From Bacteroidota bacterium (GTDB taxonomy: Bacteria > Bacteroidota > Bacteroidia > Chitinophagales > Saprospiraceae), in the NCBI GenBank assembly GCA_018222965.1, contig JAAEZH010000032.1, forward strand, positions 1 through 62,753: a DNA stretch of 62,753 bases, read 5' to 3'. The number at the start of each line of letters is the position of its first letter. Positions within the stretch are counted from its first letter, which is position 1. The position numbers and the translations under genes are program-made. The notes below the pieces were generated by a model. That model saw nothing but the letters and a program-made list of their open reading frames with translations, was not told where the DNA came from and did no database searches. Positions 27,139 through 37,284 of the stretch are shown in pieces.

Positions 27139-27435
27139 ATGGCAAAGGATATTCTCGTTAAGCCGCTGGTAACCGAAAAATCAGACATTCTTTCAGAAAG
27201 TCTGAACCAGTACACTTTTGTGGTAAACAAAAGGGCGAATAAAGTAGAGATCAAAAAGGCTGTCGAAGAAATGTACGGCGTAACTGTAGAAGCGGTAAAC
27301 ACGGCAAACATGCCGGGTAAAAACAAAAGCCGTTCTACGCGTACCGGTGTACTGAAAGGTCGGAAGCCAGGCTATAAAAAGGCGATTGTTACGCTTTCGA
27401 GCGGTGAAGACATCGACTTCTTTGGCGATATCTAA
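27139..27435 (+). CDS. rplW: 50S ribosomal protein L23
   Basis: 98 residues, usual length. It opens with DILVKPLVTEKSDIL and has the NKRANKVEIKKAVEEMYGVTVEAVNTANMPGK pattern of L23. L23 sits at the exit of the peptide tunnel and docks trigger factor and SRP. It is followed by a 101-bp gap before rplB. Confidence 0.96.
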   Translation: MAKDILVKPLVTEKSDILSESLNQYTFVVNKRANKVEIKKAVEEMYGVTVEAVNTANMPGKNKSRSTRTGVLKGRKPGYKKAIVTLSSGEDIDFFGDI

Positions 27436-27536
27436 AAGGGGAGCCGGATACCCGGAATCCTCAAATGATAATAAATCGGAGCGTCGAACCCGGATATCGG
27501 AACGGGCAGTTGGCAATTCCGAAAAAATAATAACCG

Positions 27537-28373
<837 letters not shown>

Positions 28374-28375
28374 TT

Positions 28376-28645
28376 ATGGCACGTTCGATAAAAAAAGGAC
28401 CTTACGTTTTCCATAAACTGATGAAGAAGGTGGAGCTTGCTAAGGATAGCAAGAAAAAAACCGTGATCAAAACCTGGTCGCGTGCATCCATGATCATCCC
28501 TGATATGGTAGGCGAGACGATCGCTGTGCACAACGGTAAAACCTTTGTTCCGGTTTTTGTAACGGAGAACATGGTTGGTCATAAACTGGGCGAATTTGCC
28601 CCTACCCGTACCTACAAAGGTCACTCGGGTAACCGGAAAGTATAA
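28376..28645 (+). CDS. rpsS: 30S ribosomal protein S19
   Basis: 89 residues. It has the S19 landmarks [59 protein letters not shown] and the short basic tail GHSGNRKV. It is a 30S head protein that pairs with S13. It starts 2 bases after rplB and ends 83 bp before rplV. Confidence 0.97.
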   Translation: MARSIKKGPYVFHKLMKKVELAKDSKKKTVIKTWSRASMIIPDMVGETIAVHNGKTFVPVFVTENMVGHKLGEFAPTRTYKGHSGNRKV

Positions 28646-28728
28646 TTAGGTTTCCAAAAGGCTTTTGCCTGGAGATCCGGGTTCGCGAAAGCGGGCCGTA
28701 AATTTCATTAACACCGAATCGCAATACG

Positions 28729-29142
28729 ATGGAAGCTGTTGCCAAATTGAAAAATTGTCCCATGTCTGCCCGCAAAATGCGGCTGGTCGTAGACCTCGTG
28801 CGTGGCAAGCAGGTTGACGAAGCACTTGACATCCTTCGATTTACTAAGAAGGAAGCAGCCACCTGGTTGGAGAAAGTACTTTTGTCTGCTATTGCAAACT
28901 GGGAAAATAAGCTGGGCAATACAGAGAATGCCGATGATTATGATCTCTTCATTAAAGAGATTTTCTCGGACGAAGGTATGATGCTGAAACGATTCCGTCC
29001 GGCTCCTCATGGCCGTGCGCACCGGATCCGCAAACGCACCAACCACGTGACTATCGTGGTCGCAAACCGGGTCCAGCTCCCTGCTGAAATGGAAGATTCT
29101 TCCGATGAAGTAGAGGTAGCAGAAGTAACTGATGAAGAATAA
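28729..29142 (+). CDS. rplV: 50S ribosomal protein L22 with acidic C-terminal extension
   Basis: 137 residues, about 25 longer than the E. coli protein. The core is typical ([41 protein letters not shown]), including the beta hairpin that reaches the exit tunnel. The extra C-terminal tail is strongly acidic ([18 protein letters not shown]), unlike most ribosomal proteins. Confidence 0.96.
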   Translation: MEAVAKLKNCPMSARKMRLVVDLVRGKQVDEALDILRFTKKEAATWLEKVLLSAIANWENKLGNTENADDYDLFIKEIFSDEGMMLKRFRPAPHGRAHRIRKRTNHVTIVVANRVQLPAEMEDSSDEVEVAEVTDEE

Positions 29143-29210
29143 ATAATTGGAAACGGGCTGTTTGGCTTTCGCCGAATGTAGGTCCGATTCTGACTAACAA
29201 ACTCAATAAA

Positions 29211-29966
29211 ATGGGTCAAAAGACAAATCCGATCGGTAATCGCCTGGGAATTATCCGGGGATGGGAGTCCAACTGGTTTGGCGGTAAGGACTTTGGCAGT
29301 AAAGTAGTGGAGGATGAAAAGATCCGCAACTACCTGCGTGCCCGTATCCACAAAGGAGGGATTGCCCGAATCATTATCGAACGTACCCTGAAGCGTGTAA
29401 CTATTACGATTCACACTTCTCGTCCTGGTATCATTATTGGTAAAGGAGGTTCTGAAGTAGATCGTATTCGCGAAGAGCTTCGCAAGCTGACCGGAAAGGA
29501 TGTGCAGATCAATATTATCGAGATCCGCAAGCCTGAGATGGATGCCAACATTGTTGGAGAGAGCATTGCCAAGCAACTCGAAGCACGTATCAACTACCGT
29601 CGTGCGATCAAAATGGCTATTCAGTCTACCATGCGTGCTGGTGCAGAAGGCATCAAAGTACGTATTGCAGGTCGTCTGAATGGTGCAGAGATGGCTCGTT
29701 CGGAAGAGTATAAAGAAGGCCGTACGCCTTTGCATACTTTCCGTGCAGACATCGACTACGCACTGGTTGAAGCACAAACGATTTACGGAAAGATCGGTAT
29801 CAAAGTATGGATCTGTAAAGGAGAAGTACTTGGAAAGCGTGATCTGTCTCCAAACGTTGGTGTAGACCAGAAAGATCGTGGCGGCCGTGGTGGTGGACGT
29901 GGTAGCGACCGTCGTGGTGGCGGCCGTGGACGCGGACGCGGACGTGGTGGCGATCGCCGTCGCTAA
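29211..29966 (+). CDS. rpsC: 30S ribosomal protein S3 with Gly/Arg-rich C-terminal tail
   Basis: 251 residues. The N-terminal domain and KH domain are standard ([41 protein letters not shown]), as is the S3 C-terminal domain ending [15 protein letters not shown] tail of about 30 residues then follows, made almost only of Gly, Arg and Asp in RGG/RGR repeats (from about residue 222). Eukaryotic RNA-binding RGG tails look similar. It lies 68 bp after rplV and 163 bp before rplP. Confidence 0.96.
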   Translation: MGQKTNPIGNRLGIIRGWESNWFGGKDFGSKVVEDEKIRNYLRARIHKGGIARIIIERTLKRVTITIHTSRPGIIIGKGGSEVDRIREELRKLTGKDVQINIIEIRKPEMDANIVGESIAKQLEARINYRRAIKMAIQSTMRAGAEGIKVRIAGRLNGAEMARSEEYKEGRTPLHTFRADIDYALVEAQTIYGKIGIKVWICKGEVLGKRDLSPNVGVDQKDRGGRGGGRGSDRRGGGRGRGRGRGGDRRR

Positions 29967-30027
29967 GCTTAAAGCAAAGCTGCATAATTTTATTGCATTG
30001 CAGCTATAATGTTTAGAAAATAAGCTG

Positions 30028-30035
30028 TACCTTTG
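30028..30035 (+). promoter_or_regulatory. candidate -7 promoter element between rpsC and rplP
   Basis: TACCTTTG, identical to the -7 element of the rpsL promoter. The downstream bases are also alike: CCTCGCTTTTTGAGAA here, CAATCGCTTTTTAAGAA there. A good TTTG element 19-21 bases upstream is missing, so it may be weak or the likeness may lie in the leader. Confidence 0.4.
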
Positions 30036-30129
30036 CCTCGCTTTTTGAGAAAGCGGCTGGTGAAATGTACGATCCATGTGAAAGTTTAGCCGGTACAGGC
30101 CGGGCTTTCGCCATAAAAGAAAGAGTAAA

Positions 30130-30549
30130 ATGTTACAGCCAAAACGCACAAAATACCGTAAGCAGCAGAAAGGCCGGAATCGCGGTCTGGCTCACAAAGG
30201 CAGTAAGGTGTCTTTCGGTTCCTTTGGTTTGAAAACCATGGATGCCGCTTATATCACCAACCGCCAGATTGAGGCTGCACGTATTGCTATGACTCGTTAC
30301 ATGAAACGGGAGGGTAAAGTGTGGATCCGGATTTTCCCTGACAAGCCTATCACCGCCAAGCCATTGGAGGTACGGATGGGTAAAGGTAAGGGAGCATTGG
30401 ATCACTATGTTGCAGTGGTTAAGCCGGGTCGTATCATGTTTGAAATTGACGGTGTAACCGAAGAAGTAGCACGCGAGGCATTGCGCCTGGCAGCACAGAA
30501 GCTTCCGGTTCGTACCAAGATTTCTGTTCGCCCGGACTATGTAGGTTAA
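30130..30549 (+). CDS. rplP: 50S ribosomal protein L16
   Basis: 139 residues. It shows the L16 signatures [19 protein letters not shown], the [39 protein letters not shown] segment, and [13 protein letters not shown] near the end. It helps position tRNA in the A site. It lies 163 bp after rpsC, across a spacer that may carry its own promoter. Confidence 0.97.
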   Translation: MLQPKRTKYRKQQKGRNRGLAHKGSKVSFGSFGLKTMDAAYITNRQIEAARIAMTRYMKREGKVWIRIFPDKPITAKPLEVRMGKGKGALDHYVAVVKPGRIMFEIDGVTEEVAREALRLAAQKLPVRTKISVRPDYVG

Positions 30550-30600
30550 TCTAGAATTTTTTATCCGTTTTTTAGGCGGTAATACAATAAGTAATAAGCA

Positions 30601-30861
30601 ATGGCTACCAAAAAATATCTGGAACTTCAGGAGTACTCCGACGCAGATCTGGTTGCTGAACTGGAAAAGACGCAGAAAGATTATCAGAAGCTGCGTTTTG
30701 ACCATGCAATCAAGGGTCTCGACAATGGTCTTCTGTTGCGTGAAGTACGTCGGGATATTGCCCGTCTGAATACGGAAATCCGCCGTCGCGAAGTGGCTGC
30801 AATGGACGAAAAAGCCCAGGAAGGCCGTAGCAAAATTCGGGCTCGACGCCGCAAAAAATAG
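30601..30861 (+). CDS. rpmC: 50S ribosomal protein L29 with basic C-terminal extension
   Basis: 86 residues against about 63 in E. coli. Residues 1-63 form the usual two-helix L29 (DLVAELEKTQKDYQKLRFDHAIKGLDNGLLLREVRRDIARLNTEIRRRE). The remaining 20 residues are a Glu/Arg/Lys tail ending RRRKK. It lies 51 bp after rplP and 45 bp before rpsQ, in the standard S10 order. Confidence 0.94.
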   Translation: MATKKYLELQEYSDADLVAELEKTQKDYQKLRFDHAIKGLDNGLLLREVRRDIARLNTEIRRREVAAMDEKAQEGRSKIRARRRKK

Positions 30862-30906
30862 TAATCATCTGAATTCAGTCGCATAAACTGATTGAAATAA
30901 ACAGAC

Positions 30907-31164
30907 ATGGCAGAAAGAAATCTTAGAAAGACCAAGATCGGCGTTGTTGTCGGCAACTCAATGGAAAAATCCATTCGGGTACAGGTAGAGCGTCGTCTGC
31001 GTCACCCGATCTACGGTAAGTATGTAAAGAAGTCTACCAAATTTATGGTGCACGATGAGGAGAACTCCTGTAACGTTGGTGACACCGTACGTATCATGGA
31101 GACTCGCCCGCTGAGTAAGAACAAAAGCTGGCGATTGGTTGAAATTATTGAAAGAGCAAAATAA
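30907..31164 (+). CDS. rpsQ: 30S ribosomal protein S17
   Basis: 85 residues, an OB-fold protein. Its landmarks are [33 protein letters not shown], the [36 protein letters not shown] stretch and a short basic end. It is the last gene of the S10 group, with a 118-bp spacer before rplN. Confidence 0.96.
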   Translation: MAERNLRKTKIGVVVGNSMEKSIRVQVERRLRHPIYGKYVKKSTKFMVHDEENSCNVGDTVRIMETRPLSKNKSWRLVEIIERAK

Positions 31165-31216
31165 TTGGGTGCTGTTTGAAAGAGTCATTGAAGTTGTATA
31201 AAAACAACATACACGC

Positions 31217-31270
31217 TCCCGATAGCAATCGGGACAAACTCAAACTCAAACTCAAACACACACTCAAACT
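31217..31270. repeat. hairpin plus CAAACT microsatellite between rpsQ and rplN
   Basis: TCCCGAT-AGCA-ATCGGGA is a perfect 7-bp hairpin at 31217-31234. It is followed directly by an imperfect run of CAAACT units (about five, 31235-31270) up to the rplN start region. It marks the S10/spc boundary. The hairpin lacks a T tract. Confidence 0.7.
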
Positions 31271-31282
31271 AATACTAATACG

Positions 31283-31648
31283 ATGATCCAGCAAGAATCC
31301 AGACTGAATGTAGCCGATAACAGTGGTGCGAAGGAAGTACTTTGTATCCGTGTACTGGGAGGCTCAAAGCGTCGCTATGCATCAATTGGCGACCAGATCG
31401 TTGTTACGGTAAAAGAAGCCACGCCGGGTGGTGTTAAGAAAGGCACCGTTTCTAAGGCCGTGGTGGTACGTACCAAGAAAGAGATTCGTCGTCGGGATGG
31501 ATCCTACATCCGTTTTGATGATAATGCCGTGGTATTGCTGAGTAGTACGGATGAGCCACGAGGAACCCGGATCTTTGGTCCGGTTGCACGGGAATTACGG
31601 GAGCGCGAATACATGCGTATCGTATCTCTCGCCCCGGAAGTACTTTAA
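31283..31648 (+). CDS. rplN: 50S ribosomal protein L14
   Basis: 121 residues, usual length. It starts [37 protein letters not shown] and ends with [24 protein letters not shown], both signatures of L14. It binds 23S rRNA at the subunit interface. It is the first gene of the spc group, 118 bp after rpsQ. Confidence 0.97.
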   Translation: MIQQESRLNVADNSGAKEVLCIRVLGGSKRRYASIGDQIVVTVKEATPGGVKKGTVSKAVVVRTKKEIRRRDGSYIRFDDNAVVLLSSTDEPRGTRIFGPVARELREREYMRIVSLAPEVL

Positions 31649-31679
31649 TCGTTTATTCTGGAGTTGAAACTTGCAGATC

Positions 31680-32030
31680 ATGTCAAAGAGAAATATTCAA
31701 ATGCAAAAGCGATTTAGCCCAAAACTGCACCTCAAGAAAGGGGACAAAGTTGTGGTTATCGCTGGTGCAAACAAAGGGGCTACCGGTGAAATCCTGGAAA
31801 TGATTCCAGAGAAAAATCGCGCGGTGGTAGACAATGTAAATATCGTAAAGAAGCACACCAAGCCAATGGGGGAAAACCCGGGTGGTATCAACGAGGTGCC
31901 TGCTCCGATCCATTTGTCAAACCTGATGTTGATCGATCCGAAATCGGGCGAACCAACACGTGTAGGCCGTAAAGAAGTAGACGGCAAACTGGTTCGTTAT
32001 TCTAAGAAATCTGGTGAAATTATCAAGTGA
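31680..32030 (+). CDS. rplX: 50S ribosomal protein L24
   Basis: 116 residues from the ATG at 31680; an upstream TTG would add three. It has the KOW motif ([41 protein letters not shown]) and the [19 protein letters not shown] segment. L24 starts assembly of the 50S subunit. Its stop TGA overlaps the rplE start (TGATG), so translation of the two is coupled. Confidence 0.95.
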   Translation: MSKRNIQMQKRFSPKLHLKKGDKVVVIAGANKGATGEILEMIPEKNRAVVDNVNIVKKHTKPMGENPGGINEVPAPIHLSNLMLIDPKSGEPTRVGRKEVDGKLVRYSKKSGEIIK

Positions 32031-32584
32031 TGAGCTATCAGCCCAGACTGCAAAAGAAATATTTAGAGGAAATTGTTCCAGCTTTGATGGAGCAATTCCA
32101 GTACTCCTCAATCATGGAAGTACCCCGCTTGATTAAGATCTCTCTTAATCAGGGATTGGGTGCAGCTACTCAAGACAAGAAAGTTGTTGATGTAGCTCTC
32201 ACTGAAATGAGCACGATTGCTGGACAGAAAGCTGTTCCTACGAAAGCACGTAAGTCTATCTCCAACTTTAAGTTGCGGGAGGATATGACTATCGGTGCCC
32301 GTGTAACCCTCCGTCGTGAAAAGATGTGGGATTTCATGGATCGCCTGGTTAGTGTGGCACTGCCACGTGTTCGTGACTTCCGCGGGATCAACGACAAGAG
32401 CTTCGATGGCCGTGGTAATTATTCCATGGGTATCCAGGAGCAGATTATTTTTCCGGAAATTGACCTCGACAAAGTGAGCAAGATCTCCGGTATGGATATC
32501 ACATTTGTAACAACGGCCAAGACCGATGCAGAAGCACTTGCACTGCTCAAAGCAATGGGTATGCCGTTTAAGAACCAACGATAG
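32030..32584 (+). CDS. rplE: 50S ribosomal protein L5
   Basis: 184 residues. The ATG at 32030 shares one base with the rplX stop and is preferred over the GTG three bases earlier. Conserved parts are [20 protein letters not shown], the [40 protein letters not shown] stretch and the C-terminal [13 protein letters not shown]5 binds 5S rRNA and contacts S13 across the subunits. Confidence 0.96.
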   Translation: MSYQPRLQKKYLEEIVPALMEQFQYSSIMEVPRLIKISLNQGLGAATQDKKVVDVALTEMSTIAGQKAVPTKARKSISNFKLREDMTIGARVTLRREKMWDFMDRLVSVALPRVRDFRGINDKSFDGRGNYSMGIQEQIIFPEIDLDKVSKISGMDITFVTTAKTDAEALALLKAMGMPFKNQR

Positions 32585-32602
32585 TTATTAAACAACAGAT
32601 AA

Positions 32603-32872
32603 ATGGCTAAGAAATCCATTATTGCTCGAGAAGCCAAGCGGCAACGCATGGTGAACAAGTATGCTGAGCTTCGCAAGGAACTCAAAGCCAAAGGCGACTA
32701 TGAGGCGCTGGATAAGCTTCCGCGTAATGCCTCACCGGTACGTTTGCACAATCGGTGCAATCTGACTGGTCGTCCGAAGGGCTATATGCGTCGCTTCGGA
32801 ATCTGCCGGGTTAAATTCCGGGAGATGGCGTTGAACGGGAAGATTCCCGGCGTGACCAAAGCAAGCTGGTAA
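32603..32872 (+). CDS. rpsN: 30S ribosomal protein S14, zinc-independent form
   Basis: 89 residues, the longer S14 type. Only one Cys ([20 protein letters not shown] has two, but not in CxxC pairs) remains of the zinc ribbon, so it does not bind zinc in the way the short form does. The C-terminus PGVTKASW is standard. It lies 18 bp after rplE and 106 bp before rpsH. Confidence 0.95.
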   Translation: MAKKSIIAREAKRQRMVNKYAELRKELKAKGDYEALDKLPRNASPVRLHNRCNLTGRPKGYMRRFGICRVKFREMALNGKIPGVTKASW

Positions 32873-32978
32873 ATAAAGGGCCCTACCGAGGCCGAACCAG
32901 CTCCCCATCTAGGCAGGTATGACCTGTTTAGGGTTATCGGTTTAACTCAGAACGTCTGAACTCTAAACTTAAATTACA

Positions 32979-33383
32979 ATGGCAGTTACAGATCCCATTG
33001 CAGACTATCTAACTCGTATTCGTAATGCGCAGCAAGCCGGACACCGTATCGTAGAGATCCCGGCTTCCAAAACTAAAAAAGCCATTACGGAAATCCTTTA
33101 CGACCAGGGATACATCCTCAAGTACAAGTTTGCGGATGATGAAGGCAAACAAGGCCTCATCAAGATCGCTTTGAAGTACGATCAGGCTACTAAACAGCCT
33201 ATTATTCGTGATCTTCAGCGTATCAGTAAGCCAGGGCTTCGCAAGTATCGCAAAGCTACTGACCTTCCCCGTATCATTAATGGTCTGGGTATTGCAATCG
33301 TTTCCACATCCAAAGGCGTTATGACTAATAAGCGTGCCGCAGCTGAGAATGTGGGTGGAGAAGTCCTTTGTTACGTATACTAA
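32979..33383 (+). CDS. rpsH: 30S ribosomal protein S8
   Basis: 134 residues. S8 signatures are DPIADYLTRIRNAQQAGH at the start and the C-terminal IVSTSKGVMTNKRAAAENVGGEVLCYVY. It binds the central domain of 16S rRNA. In E. coli S8 represses the spc operon at rplE; the 106-bp spacer before this gene is structured but no S8 site was recognised. Confidence 0.97.
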   Translation: MAVTDPIADYLTRIRNAQQAGHRIVEIPASKTKKAITEILYDQGYILKYKFADDEGKQGLIKIALKYDQATKQPIIRDLQRISKPGLRKYRKATDLPRIINGLGIAIVSTSKGVMTNKRAAAENVGGEVLCYVY

Positions 33384-33441
33384 ATCACTGCGCGGCCTAT
33401 TTATAGTCTGTGTAATTGATCGAACTAAAAAAAATTAAGCC

Positions 33442-33996
33442 ATGTCAAGGATCGGAAATGCGCCAATTAATATTCCAGGCGGCGTGGAAATCAAAGTCTC
33501 GAAAGGGAACCTTGTAACGGTTAAAGGACCGAAAGGGGAACTCACTCAACAGTGTGACCCTGATTTGTCTTTCAATATTGAGGACGGAGAACTTACCGTT
33601 TCCCGCCCTACAGACCAGCAGCGTCACCGTGCCATGCACGGGCTGTACCGTTCGCTTATCTACAATATGGTAGAAGGCGTGTCTAATGGATTTACCAAAG
33701 AACTCGAATTGGTTGGTGTAGGTTATCGTGCCTCAAACACTGGCCAGTTACTGGAGCTGATCCTTGGTTATTCGCACCCGGTTATGTTTGCTTTGCCTGC
33801 AGAAATTAAGGTAGAAACAGTAACCGAAAAAGGTAAAAACCCGATCATTAAAATGGAGTCTGCGGATAAGCAACTCCTCGGTCAGGTTGCTGCGAAGATT
33901 CGCTCATTCCGTACACCGGAGCCTTATAAAGGCAAAGGTATTCGCTTTGTGGGTGAAGAGATTCGCCGGAAGGCAGGTAAAACAGCTGCTAAATAA
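33442..33996 (+). CDS. rplF: 50S ribosomal protein L6
   Basis: 184 residues with the two repeated L6 domains: MSRIGNAPINIPGGVEIKVSKGNLVTVKGPKGEL at the start and the C-terminal GQVAAKIRSFRTPEPYKGKGIRFVGEEIRRKAGKTAAK. It supports the factor-binding site of the 50S subunit. It lies 58 bp after rpsH and 76 bp before rplR. Confidence 0.97.
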   Translation: MSRIGNAPINIPGGVEIKVSKGNLVTVKGPKGELTQQCDPDLSFNIEDGELTVSRPTDQQRHRAMHGLYRSLIYNMVEGVSNGFTKELELVGVGYRASNTGQLLELILGYSHPVMFALPAEIKVETVTEKGKNPIIKMESADKQLLGQVAAKIRSFRTPEPYKGKGIRFVGEEIRRKAGKTAAK

Positions 33997-34072
33997 TTTA
34001 TTGACATTGTTTTTTCCAAAGGGTGTTGGGATGGTTTTATACCCTCACTAACGCCGGATAAAATCGGAAACG

Positions 34073-34426
34073 ATGAAATTTAAGAAAGAAAATCGCCGGA
34101 AACGGATCCACTACAGAATTCGCCGAAAAGTGAATGGAACGGCAGAACGCCCACGTGTATCTGTTTACCGGAGCAACAAAGAAATCTACGCGCAGGTTAT
34201 TGATGATGTAAGCGGTCATACAATGGCTTCTGCTTCTTCTCGCGAAAAAGCCGTAGATAGCAACCTCAACAAAACTGAGCAGGCAAAACAAGTGGGTGCA
34301 ATCCTGGCTGAACGCCTGCAATCCAATAATATCAGCACGGTTGTTTTTGACCGTGGCGGTTATCTCTACCACGGCCGTGTTAAAGCACTGGCCGACGGAG
34401 TCCGCGAAGCTGGCATTAATCTTTAA
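34073..34426 (+). CDS. rplR: 50S ribosomal protein L18
   Basis: 117 residues, usual size. Patterns are [50 protein letters not shown] and the C-terminal [25 protein letters not shown]18 carries 5S rRNA with L5. It contains one exact TTCGCCGAA core of the dispersed repeat (34119-34127). rpsE follows after 19 bp. Confidence 0.97.
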   Translation: MKFKKENRRKRIHYRIRRKVNGTAERPRVSVYRSNKEIYAQVIDDVSGHTMASASSREKAVDSNLNKTEQAKQVGAILAERLQSNNISTVVFDRGGYLYHGRVKALADGVREAGINL

Positions 34427-34445
34427 ACGCTAACGTACTCGAACA

Positions 34446-34964
34446 ATGGCAAAAGGAAATGCAAAAAGAGTAAAACCGGCTGAAACCGAACTGAAGGAAA
34501 AGCTGGTCAACCTGAACCGGGTTGCCAAGGTAACCAAAGGGGGCCGGACTTTCAGCTTCGCCGCTATCGTGGTAGTCGGAGATGGAAATGGTTCTGTAGG
34601 TCACGGTCTTGGAAAGGCACGCGACGTGTCTGAGTCGATCGCTAAAGCTGTTGATGACGCCAAGAAAAACCTCATTAAAGTGCCTATTTATAAAGGTACT
34701 ATCCCGCATGAGCAGAAAGGTAAGTACGGTGCCGGTAAGGTGCTGATCAAGCCTGCTGCTGACGGTACAGGGGTAATCGCGGGTGGTCCTATGCGTGCTG
34801 TATTGGAGATCGCAGGTGTACACAATGTACTTGCAAAATCTCAGGGTACTTCCAACCCGCACAATATGGTAAAAGCTACGATCGACGCACTGTCAAAACT
34901 GCGCAGCCCTATGGATGTGGCTCGTCAGCGTGGCATCACTCTGGATAAACTCTTTAACGGCTAA
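34446..34964 (+). CDS. rpsE: 30S ribosomal protein S5
   Basis: 172 residues. The double-stranded-RNA-binding part ([43 protein letters not shown]) and the C-terminal [37 protein letters not shown] are both standard. S5 takes part in decoding fidelity. It lies 19 bp after rplR and 32 bp before rpmD. Confidence 0.97.
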   Translation: MAKGNAKRVKPAETELKEKLVNLNRVAKVTKGGRTFSFAAIVVVGDGNGSVGHGLGKARDVSESIAKAVDDAKKNLIKVPIYKGTIPHEQKGKYGAGKVLIKPAADGTGVIAGGPMRAVLEIAGVHNVLAKSQGTSNPHNMVKATIDALSKLRSPMDVARQRGITLDKLFNG

Positions 34965-34996
34965 TTCATTTTAGCGTCGATTAAAACTGAAAGATC

Positions 34997-35176
34997 ATGG
35001 CTAAGATCAAGGTCACACAAGTAAGAAGTATCATCTCACGCCCGAAACGCCAGAAGGAAACGATGAAGGCACTCGGATTGCGGAAAATGAATCATAGCGT
35101 GGAACTTGAAGCCACGCCCCAAGTATTGGGCATGGTCGCTAAAATCGGACACCTTGTTAAGGTAGAAGAACTTTAG
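34997..35176 (+). CDS. rpmD: 50S ribosomal protein L30
   Basis: 59 residues, small but unmistakable: it begins MAKIKVTQVRSIISRPKRQ, continues with ETMKALGLRKMNHSVEL, and ends GHLVKVEEL. L30 is a short two-helix, three-strand protein. Its place between rpsE and rplO is the standard spc order. It is followed by 94 bp before rplO. Confidence 0.95.
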   Translation: MAKIKVTQVRSIISRPKRQKETMKALGLRKMNHSVELEATPQVLGMVAKIGHLVKVEEL

Positions 35177-35270
35177 CAGTAGTTTCGGTGAATTTCCGAA
35201 AGGTATCATTACCTTCGCGGGGCTAGCCGAAGCAAGACTTATTAATATCAATCGCAAATTCTAACTAGCA

Positions 35271-35717
35271 ATGGAGTTACATAACTTAAAACCAGCAGCT
35301 GGTTCTGTTCGTCAGAATAAGAGAGTGGGTCGTGGCCAGGGATCTGGTCGTGGTGGTACTTCCACACGCGGACATAAAGGTGCGAAGTCTCGCTCAGGCT
35401 ACAAGACCAAGCGCAACTTTGAAGGTGGTCAAATGCCGCTTCAAATGCGTCTGCCTAAGCGTGGTTTCAAAAACCCGAACCGAGTAACTTACGTAGGCAT
35501 CAATTTAGATCGCCTGCAGGCTATTGCCGACAAGTTTAAACTCGACACCATCGATTTGGATAACCTCGTTAGCAATGGTATCGTGAAAAAGACTGATCGC
35601 GTGAAAATCCTCGGACGTGGAGAGCTTACTGCATCTGTTAAGGTAACAGCTCATGCTTGCTCTGCAAGTGCCAAAGAGGCAATCGAAGCGAAAGGCGGAA
35701 GTGTAAACCTGGTTTAA
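35271..35717 (+). CDS. rplO: 50S ribosomal protein L15
   Basis: 148 residues. Signatures are the Gly/Arg-rich N-terminus (RVGRGQGSGRGGTSTRGHKGAKSRSG), FEGGQMPLQMRLPKRGFKN and a C-terminal SASAKEAIEAKGGSVNLV. It is a late 50S assembly protein. secY starts 9 bp after its stop, so the two are likely translationally coupled. Confidence 0.97.
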   Translation: MELHNLKPAAGSVRQNKRVGRGQGSGRGGTSTRGHKGAKSRSGYKTKRNFEGGQMPLQMRLPKRGFKNPNRVTYVGINLDRLQAIADKFKLDTIDLDNLVSNGIVKKTDRVKILGRGELTASVKVTAHACSASAKEAIEAKGGSVNLV

Positions 35718-35726
35718 ACCTTTCTG

Positions 35727-37097
35727 ATGAAAAAGCTGATAACCACACTCAAAAATATTTGGAAGATCAAGGAGCTGAGAAATCGGATCCTCTTCACATT
35801 GGCCTTGCTCGGTGTATTCCGTTTGGGCTCTTTTATCGTGCTGCCGGGCGTAATCCCGTCAGCCCTAGATACCGGCTCTTCAGGGTCTACCGACCTTCTG
35901 GGTCTGATTAACCTGTTTACCGGTGGAGCATTCAACAATGCCTCGATCTTTGCCCTGGGGGTAATGCCCTACATTACGGCATCGATCATTATTCAGTTAC
36001 TTGGATTTGCCGTGCCTTATTTTCAAAGGCTACAGCAGAAAGAAGGAGAGAGTGGTCGTCGGAAACTCAATCAGATTACCCGTCTCCTGACTGTTGCTAT
36101 TACCCTCGTACAGGGTGGTGGTTACCTTACATACCTGACCAGCCAAAATGCGGTTGTGCCTCCAGAGGTACTTAACCCCGGCTTGTTCTGGTTGTCTGGT
36201 ATCATTATCCTTTCTGCCGGTACACTCTTTGCCATGTGGCTGGGTGAGCGAATCACAGATCGTGGTATTGGAAATGGTATCTCCCTCCTCATCACCGTTG
36301 GTATTATCGCCGGCTTACCGAATGCATTGATTGCCGAATTCGGACTCCAGCTCGACAATGGTGGTCTCTTTATCTTTATCCTGGAAATTGCAGTATTGTT
36401 CCTCATTATTATGGCGACTGTACTGATTGTTCAGGGTGTTCGTAAAATTCCAATCCAGTATGCTAAGCGTATGGTTGGACGGGGAAGTAACGCCATGCCT
36501 GTTTCAGGTGCCCGCGATTACATTCCGTTGAAAGTGAATGCTGCAGGTGTAATGCCTATCATCTTTGCACAGGCGATTATGTTCCTGCCAGCTACATTCG
36601 CAAACTTCTTTTCCGGTGGTGATCCGGCAACATTGTCCAAACCATGGATTCAGGCATTGATGAACCCGTTCTCTGCAGCGAGCTCTGTTATCGCCTTCCT
36701 GCTGGTTGTGATCTTCACCTATATCTATACAGCTCTGCTCGTTAACCCGACGCAGTATGCTGATTACCTGAAGCGCCAAAATGCGTTTATCCCGGGCATC
36801 AAACCGGGTAAGCCAACGGCCGACTTCATTGATGCAATTACTTCGCGTATTACCCTTCCGGGCTCGATCTTCCTGGGGCTTATCACCATCCTGCCTGCAT
36901 TTGCAGTCGCATTCGGTGTAAACCAGGCACTGGCCATCTTCTTCGGAGGTACTTCTCTGCTCATCCTCGTAGCCGTAGTGCTCGATACTTTGCAGCAGAT
37001 TGAAAGCCACCTGTTGATGCGTCGTTATGACGGACTCGTGAAAGAAGGACGTCTGCAAGGACGAAGCCGTCTGCAGGGTATTGGCGCCAATATGTAA
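35727..37097 (+). CDS. secY: protein translocase subunit SecY
   Basis: 456 residues with about ten membrane segments, the channel of the Sec translocon in the inner membrane. Typical parts are ELRNRILFTLALLGVFRLGSFIVLPG at the start, GVMPYITASIIIQLL, the plug-side INLFTGGAFNNASIFALG, and QTIESHLL-like QQIESHLLMRRYDG near the end. It lies 9 bp after rplO. A strong hairpin (37176-37210) follows before map. Confidence 0.97.
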   Translation: MKKLITTLKNIWKIKELRNRILFTLALLGVFRLGSFIVLPGVIPSALDTGSSGSTDLLGLINLFTGGAFNNASIFALGVMPYITASIIIQLLGFAVPYFQRLQQKEGESGRRKLNQITRLLTVAITLVQGGGYLTYLTSQNAVVPPEVLNPGLFWLSGIIILSAGTLFAMWLGERITDRGIGNGISLLITVGIIAGLPNALIAEFGLQLDNGGLFIFILEIAVLFLIIMATVLIVQGVRKIPIQYAKRMVGRGSNAMPVSGARDYIPLKVNAAGVMPIIFAQAIMFLPATFANFFSGGDPATLSKPWIQALMNPFSAASSVIAFLLVVIFTYIYTALLVNPTQYADYLKRQNAFIPGIKPGKPTADFIDAITSRITLPGSIFLGLITILPAFAVAFGVNQALAIFFGGTSLLILVAVVLDTLQQIESHLLMRRYDGLVKEGRLQGRSRLQGIGANM

Positions 37098-37175
37098 TAT
37101 ATACCGGGAGCCTGATTCCGGTGCGATTGAACTATTGTTAGGCTCGTTGAGTTACCATTAGCGGGCTAAATCGCC

Positions 37176-37210
37176 GAAAAGGGGGTGTGTTCCAAACACG
37201 TCCCCTTTTC
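37176..37210 (+). terminator. hairpin downstream of secY, possible partial terminator
   Basis: GAAAAGGGGGTGTGT pairs with ACACGTCCCCTTTTC (about 14 pairs including wobbles) around a small loop. The 3' side ends in CCCCTTTTC but has no longer T run, so termination may be incomplete and map may still be reached. Confidence 0.5.
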
Positions 37211-37284
37211 AGTCTTATTGACTTGAAGGCTTTGCCCCTTTCGGGGAATGCCAAAGAGGCAAATCAGGCAAAAACTTGAAGTGT

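Noticed and set aside
29007-30149. 380-codon minus-strand frame opposite rplV, rpsC and rplP
   Set aside because: It runs across three recognised ribosomal genes and their spacers, with low-complexity Thr/Ala/Ser content that mirrors the Gly/Arg-coding strand. It is a shadow frame.
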